This document shows positions 57,483 to 64,000 of a stretch of DNA of 64,000 nt, piece by piece; position 1 is the stretch's first letter, and each line of letters starts with the position of its first letter. The notes beneath the pieces are model-generated. The model was not told where the DNA came from. It worked only from the letters and a program-made list of their open reading frames with translations, and ran no database searches. Both the position numbers and the translations under genes were made by a program. Source of the stretch: Cristatella mucedo (Eukaryota > Bryozoa > Phylactolaemata > Cristatellidae); assembly GCA_009760855.2 (NCBI GenBank), contig WPIO01000031.1, forward strand, positions 269,001 to 333,000. Reading direction: 5' to 3'.

Positions 57483-58061
57483 CCAGTAGCTTCCTGCCGT
57501 TCTTCGCCACGGCGCCCTGCGAGTCGGCGTTCAGCCGGAAGTCGTCGTGCAGCTCGGGCGACTTGATGGCGAGCTCGGCCAGGTGCGCAGCCAGCCGCTC
57601 TTGCGTCTCGACCACGCTGCGCACGTGATTCATCAGATCTCGAGTGAGTGCGACGAGCCGAACGTACTTGTGCTGCGTGTCCTTGAGCAGCGCCACCTGC
57701 ACCTCGAGCTCGGCGTCGATCGTGCGCCAGCCGCTGCTCAGCTGCTCGCGCACGAGCTGCTTCGTCGAGCGGAATGTGCGCTCGCCCCAGCGCAGCAGGC
57801 TGCTCAGCTTGGCGTCCACGTTGCCCGCCAGGCCACCGATCTGCACGTCGGACCCGCCCACGCCAGCAGCGCCGCTGCTGCCACCACCGAGGGGCAGCTG
57901 TCGGTCGGTCGGCGACGCCGGCTCGGGCGAGCGATCGCCTGGCGCAGGAGCTGCGTGACGCTGCTCTGGCCCGGCCGCCGGTGCTGTCGTCGCCTGGGCT
58001 GGCGTTACGGACCGCGACGCGTGAAACACGAACTGGGCATCGTCGACGTCGCCTGAGTCAC
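57483..58061 (-). CDS. ARFIP: Arfaptin, coding exon 2 (amphipathic helix and start of BAR domain)
   Basis: The largest exon: 579 nt, two leading bases, 192 codons, one trailing base. The acceptor is CTCGCAG at 58062 and the donor GTAGGA at 57482. Residues about 82-140 are a low-complexity Ala/Pro/Gly/Ser linker. From about residue 151, KLSSLLRWGERTFRSTKQLV is the amphipathic helix and BAR entry (vertebrate KKWGINTYKCTKQLL). It continues WRTIDAELEVQVALLKDTQ, ETQERLAAHLAELAIKSPEL and NADSQGAVAKNGRKLL, all with clear arfaptin counterparts. Arfaptins bind GTP-bound ARL1/ARF and RAC through this dimeric BAR domain and act at the trans-Golgi and secretory granules. The usual RGSRT before the helix is SGWRT here. 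Confidence 0.95.
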
Positions 58062-59757
58062 CTGCGAGACAGAGAGAGAGGGCAAGCGTTGAACGCCATG
58101 TCCGATGACCAGGCAGTTACCTTGTTAGCAAAAGCATTAGCGAGAGACACGGCAAACCATATGTCCGACAGTTGCCTAGAAGATGCAATATGGGGACAGC
58201 TCAGAACGAATGCAGCACGCCGACACGCTGAACAGCAGCAGCCAAGGCAGCATGCACTACATCTTCAGCTGCAGCCACCAGGTGACACCCGGCTACGAGG
58301 TGACAAAGGCCACTGCCAGATGGTGTGAATCAGGCATCAGGCTGAGCATTGTCAGAACATCTTGCAAAGCTGCTCAGCTCACAGGCCGACTTCAAAGGCC
58401 GACTTCAAAGGCTGTGCAGCTGTTGAACCGGGTCCAGTTTAAGAAGCAGCAGTCTTGTCAGCAAATCGGTCGTATCAGGAGAGATCACATCTGGCCAGCC
58501 TCTCCCTGCCCAGCTGGGTTGGTCACTGTTTACACCCCTCCCCACCTACCCAACCTCCACAGGGCTTTGGCAAATACCGAAAGCCTGTGAACCCTACCTC
58601 TACTGCAATGTCGATGCCAGTGCGATCTCTGTGTGTGTGCGCGTGAGTGTGTGTGTGTGTGCGCGGCAAGTCTGCTTAAAAGCAGCTCGTGCATATCAAG
58701 GCCGTTTAGCAATACCTGCCGGTGAATTGATACAGACACAAAACGATTCCTTCTGCATAGCCATGGGCAGCGCTGCTTGCACTCACGTCGTCAATTTCGC
58801 AACGTACATCATCTCTCGCCTTGTGCGACACGACAAGCTAACACGAGTCACCGTTTACTGCTGAACGTGAGCATGCCTCAACCTGCAGCTAGCTTTTTCA
58901 ATCTGCATGCCAGCCAGCCAGCCACGTGGGTTACCGGTGTAGCCAAACCGGTCAGCTTCTGCTGATCAATCCAGCCCCTGCTAAGGTTGGTGTATGACCT
59001 TCGACCAGAGGTCCAAGTCTGGGTCAGCTATTTCCTTCAAGTCCTGGTTAGCACTGACAGCTGGCCAGTGTGGAGCACTAGAAGGAAGCCGGTAAAAAAG
59101 AATCTGCAAACCCATTAATTCTTTGTGCTACCAACCGATGCACGACGTTGTCGAGAATCCAAGGAGGGCTAAGCTAAACCAGCTAATACGTGTAATGGCC
59201 GGCAAGAATTTGGCAGCCAGATGTCAACTCGAGTGCGTTGCAGCTCAGCCGGCTCATCCTAATAGCAGTACATTGCACCACTCACTCATTCTTCACATCA
59301 CGGAAGAGAAGATAGCAAGACATATCGCTGATGTCAGACATTACCGTGTAAAATCGTTTATAATGCTGCACCAATCGGCTCAGACGAGAGGTCGGCAGGC
59401 GAGTCGGCAGGCAGCAGCTGCACACACCTGACAGCACCACGTGGGGACCGGATGCCACTAGCAGCCGGTTGTGGGGAGATTAATTAAATGGCAGCCACAC
59501 GATGACAAGGAAGCAAGTCTTGCAAGGATTACAAGCAATGAGTGAACATACGCCTGCGTTGGTGCACGAACAGCATGCTCGGCGTGCACACACGGCGCAC
59601 GAAAGTGAGCGCGCACACACACGTACCACCCACCTGCTCCTCGAGCGCACACCCACACATGCACGCACACACACACACACACACACACGCGCACACACAC
59701 ACACACACACACACAAACACGTGACACGCACACACCGCCACCATCAAGCCAGCTCAC
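58062..59757 (-). other. Arfaptin intron 1 (1696 bp)
   Basis: It starts GTGAGC and ends CTCGCAG after a CTCTCTCT polypyrimidine tract. It contains an (AC)n tract beside exon 1 and a 14-bp duplication near 58385. No other exon was seen. Confidence 0.85.
59610..59733. repeat. (AC)n microsatellite, interrupted
   Basis: AC dinucleotides with GCGCAC and AAACAC interruptions, within arfaptin intron 1 less than 30 bp from the exon 1 donor. Confidence 0.95.
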
Positions 59758-59956
59758 CACTGTCCAGGCTCACGTCGAGCGTGGCCAGCGTGCCAAAGCT
59801 GGCCAGTTGTGACGAGGCGTCCTCTTCTTCCGGCAATGGCTGCTCGTCCAGCGCTATGCTGCTCATGTGCTCGGACATGTGGTCAGCTGCAGCCACCTCG
59901 CTAGCCGCTTGTGACAGAGTTGCAGCAACGCCGGCCCGAAAGCTGGGCTCGCTCAT
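59758..59956 (-). CDS. ARFIP: Arfaptin, coding exon 1 (start codon)
   Basis: From ATG 59956 the frame gives 66 codons plus one base and ends at donor GTGAGC (GT at 59757-59756). The single base G plus GT of exon 2 makes Gly, giving SLDSG-DSGDVDDAQF across the join. An in-frame TAG at 59983-59981 precedes the ATG, so this is the first possible start. The product (MSEPSFRAGVAATLS, then an acidic EQPLPEEEDASS stretch) is the non-conserved arfaptin N-terminus. It is supported by the exact phase match and position and not by similarity. Further 5' non-coding exons cannot be excluded. Confidence 0.82.
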
Positions 59957-60278
59957 GTCTTGCTCACACGAGAGTGTGTCCTACACCACAGCATAGCATA
60001 GCTGAACTTTCAGCATCATAGCGCGCATGCCAGCGCAACAGAAGCGGAAGCACAGTGCGCGTAGGCTGTGGCAGCTTCGAGCACGGGAGCGGCCTGCTGT
60101 CCCAAAGGCAGCTCGAGGTAGCACGACAAAGGGCGGCTGGCTGGCAACTGCCCGGCTCCTCGAATTCAACCCCCTGTGGTTGATCTGGGCTCAAGAAACC
60201 AGCATTGGACAAACAAGCAGCAGCAGCAGCGCCAGACTCCCCAGCCTCTGTATGATATCTATAGAGTCTAACAGCTAC
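59957..60278. other. Region upstream of the arfaptin start
   Basis: Moderately GC-rich 300 bp that should include the 5' leader or promoter. No TATA box or known site is evident. A LINE copy begins at 60279, which limits any compact promoter to this interval unless the leader is spliced. Confidence 0.4.
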
Positions 60279-60776
60279 AATAACAATAATAATAATAATG
60301 CACTTGATAAAGCGCCCTCAGAGAACTCAATCTCTCTCTAGGCGCTTTACATTTGCTGCAAAAAGGGAAATGCAGTTGAATGGTGAGCAATATCATGCTT
60401 GATAAGCAAACAAAATGAATAACATGGTTGGGGGTGACATGCACAGGGTCAGCATGCAAATGTGGTTAGTGGCAGCATGCACAGTGTCAGCACGCATAAT
60501 CACATCAAGGATGAATCACAGGGACCCACTAAATGCTGTCCTAAATAGGTGTGTTTTTAGGTTCTTTGTAAATGTGGTCAAGTCAGGGGATGTTCTGACG
60601 CAAGTCGGGAGGCAGTTCCAGGCTTTGGGAGCTTACGAACGTAATGCACGGTCTCCAAAGGATTTGAGGTTTGTACGAGGTACTTGTAGACTGTTGGATT
60701 CCGAAAAGCAGGTGGTACGATGTGTGGCCTGGTGGGGGAGTAGATCTGCGAGATAGGCTGGAGCCAAAGAATGAAG
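60279..60776 (-). mobile_element. 5'-truncated LINE (CR1/L2 group)
   Basis: The minus strand carries the ASFFGSSLSRRS/LEPISQIYSPT region of the C-terminus (frames shifted), the FGDRAF equivalent, LPDLRQNIP, the 3' untranslated region, the hairpin tail and TAATAATAAT. It lies about 320 bp upstream of the arfaptin start, in the same orientation as the gene. Confidence 0.9.
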
Positions 60777-61251
60777 CTAGCCACTGTGGCGCCCGTGTGG
60801 AGGCTGCAATACGGTCACACGATGCACCGAGATGCCAGGGGCAGGCTGGTTTCGGATGGAGAGTTGCCTGCCAGATGCTAACCATTGCAGTTACTTCAGA
60901 ATCGGGGACTAGTGATCAACGAAATTTCGTTGAATTATAAGTCCAGTTTGAACACGGCATTAAAAACAATTAAACAGGCATCACAGCTTTTGCGTTTGAA
61001 GCCCTGCTCAGGCAGAACTACTGCAGCAGGACTTCCATATTTGGTGTGATCCTTAGCAGCAGAGCACTGGGTAGGCAGCCCTACTTCTGGAGCAAGGCTA
61101 TGAATAAGTCTTGACTGGCTGTGCAAGCTGAGCTATATGTTTGAGCAACCTTAAAAGAGACAGATCACCAAACAAAGAGCATATTTAGTCTGCATGCCTT
61201 GCCGAACATCCCGCCCCTACAGAATGAAGGAATTTGAACTCGAGTCCCTTT
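60777..61251. other. Intergenic, nothing recognised
   Basis: No coding similarity or repeat family seen. Confidence 0.5.
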
Positions 61252-61316
61252 CAAGCACAGAAAGAGATTGAGTTCTCTGAGGGCACTATAACAAATGAAT
61301 TAGTATTAGTATTATT
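61252..61316 (+). mobile_element. LINE 3'-tail fragment
   Basis: AAGCACAGAAAGAGATTGAG, TTCTCTGAGGGCACTATAAC then ATTAGTATTAGTATTATT. Only the hairpin tail and a worn ATT run. Confidence 0.75.
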
Positions 61317-63300
<1,984 letters not shown>

Positions 63301-63335
63301 TAGAGACAGAGAGAGACACAGAGAGAGACAGAGAC

Positions 63336-63376
<41 letters not shown>

Positions 63377-63573
63377 AACAGACAGATACAAACAGAAAGA
63401 CTGAGAGAGAGACACAGAGAGAAAGAGAGTAAGACAGATACGGAGAGATAGAGACAGCAGGACATACAGACATGCAGACAGTGATAGAGAATGCCTTGCT
63501 AATCTCGAGATTCAAACCTCTCACTAGACCAATGCAGTGCAGGTATGAGAGACGAGAGTGTAGTTATTGCCCA

Positions 63574-63681
63574 ACAGTGTCTGGACCTGCAGTGCTTAAC
63601 GATGCAACTGCTCTAGATAATAATAAAATATTTATTATCTAGAGCAGCTGCATCGTTAAGCACTGCAGTTCCAGACACTGT
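63574..63681. repeat. Near-perfect 50-bp inverted repeat (hairpin)
   Basis: Arms 63574-63623 and 63632-63681 are complementary at 48 of 50 positions around an 8-nt spacer (TAAAATAT). Outer ends are ACAGTGTCTGG and CCAGACACTGT. No direct repeat was seen just outside, so there is no proof of transposition. It could be a foldback element, a palindromic duplication or the source of a hairpin RNA. Confidence 0.93.
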
Positions 63682-64000
63682 CGAGCTATACCTCTAGATG
63701 CCTTACGTATCGCAGTACACAAAAACACGTATGCCGGATATTGCAATGGTGGGAAGGAAGTTGTGGTAGTTCGGAGCTGAACCAGTGAGCGGCTCGACGA
63801 AGGTGACACTCCTAGCTGAGCAACCATTTCAAATGAGGGTTGGCTTCGTATTTAAATTTAAAAGTTCATTCAGCTTTCGGCACTGCTCAAAGAAATAAAA
63901 AATGCATACTCAGTACACATAAAATAGAAGATTCAGGTGTACCACTTCTACTTTCAATTCGACAGCACCCAGCTGGCCATGGGTCTTTGTCCAGCCGAAA

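Overview
This is a gene-poor, repeat-rich stretch of a metazoan nuclear genome. Intron-split genes, several retroelement and DNA-transposon families, long microsatellites and tRNA-derived SINEs rule out a prokaryote. Two host genes are recognisable by protein similarity and clean splice joins, both on the minus strand. At the left edge lie the first four coding exons of DIS3/RRP44, the catalytic subunit of the RNA exosome (11052 down to base 1, where the gene leaves the window). At the right lie four exons of an arfaptin, the BAR-domain Golgi/secretory-granule protein (59956 down to 51011; its last exon was not found). Their proteins are bilaterian-like. A SPIN-type hAT element plus the repeat mix fit a lophotrochozoan such as a snail or flatworm, but the species cannot be fixed from this window.

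Layout. 1-11.2 kb: DIS3 5' end, with 3.0, 4.5 and 3.0 kb introns full of LINE fragments; the longest LINE copy (8328-9813) sits in intron 1. 11.3-13.8 kb: a SINE and old LINE copies. 14115-17296: a complete hAT transposon with 8-bp target duplications, a broken transposase and a LINE nested inside. 17.3-19.9 kb: SINEs and unassigned DNA. 19.9-22.3 kb: a GC/CpG-rich block with a possible signal-peptide first exon and (GA)n tracts. 22.4-24.5 kb: a LINE interrupted by another LINE. 25.5-26.0 kb: a fragment of an RLE-type (R2/NeSL-like) LINE. 26-43 kb: intergenic, with microsatellites, minisatellites, SINEs, LINE pieces and more than 1 kb of purine-rich repeat (41.7-42.8 kb). 43-51 kb: no recognised gene apart from LINE/SINE remnants. 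51.0-60.0 kb: the arfaptin gene with a SPIN-like element in its third intron. 60-64 kb: a LINE fragment, a (GA)n tract and a near-perfect 50-bp inverted repeat.

The most interesting system is a LINE/SINE partnership. The dominant CR1/L2-group LINE ends in a short sequence that folds as two stacked stems just before an (ATT)n tail. A tRNA-headed SINE family in the same window carries nearly the same tail, as expected if it borrows the LINE's reverse transcriptase. A second tRNA-headed SINE family has a different conserved tail and no partner LINE visible here.
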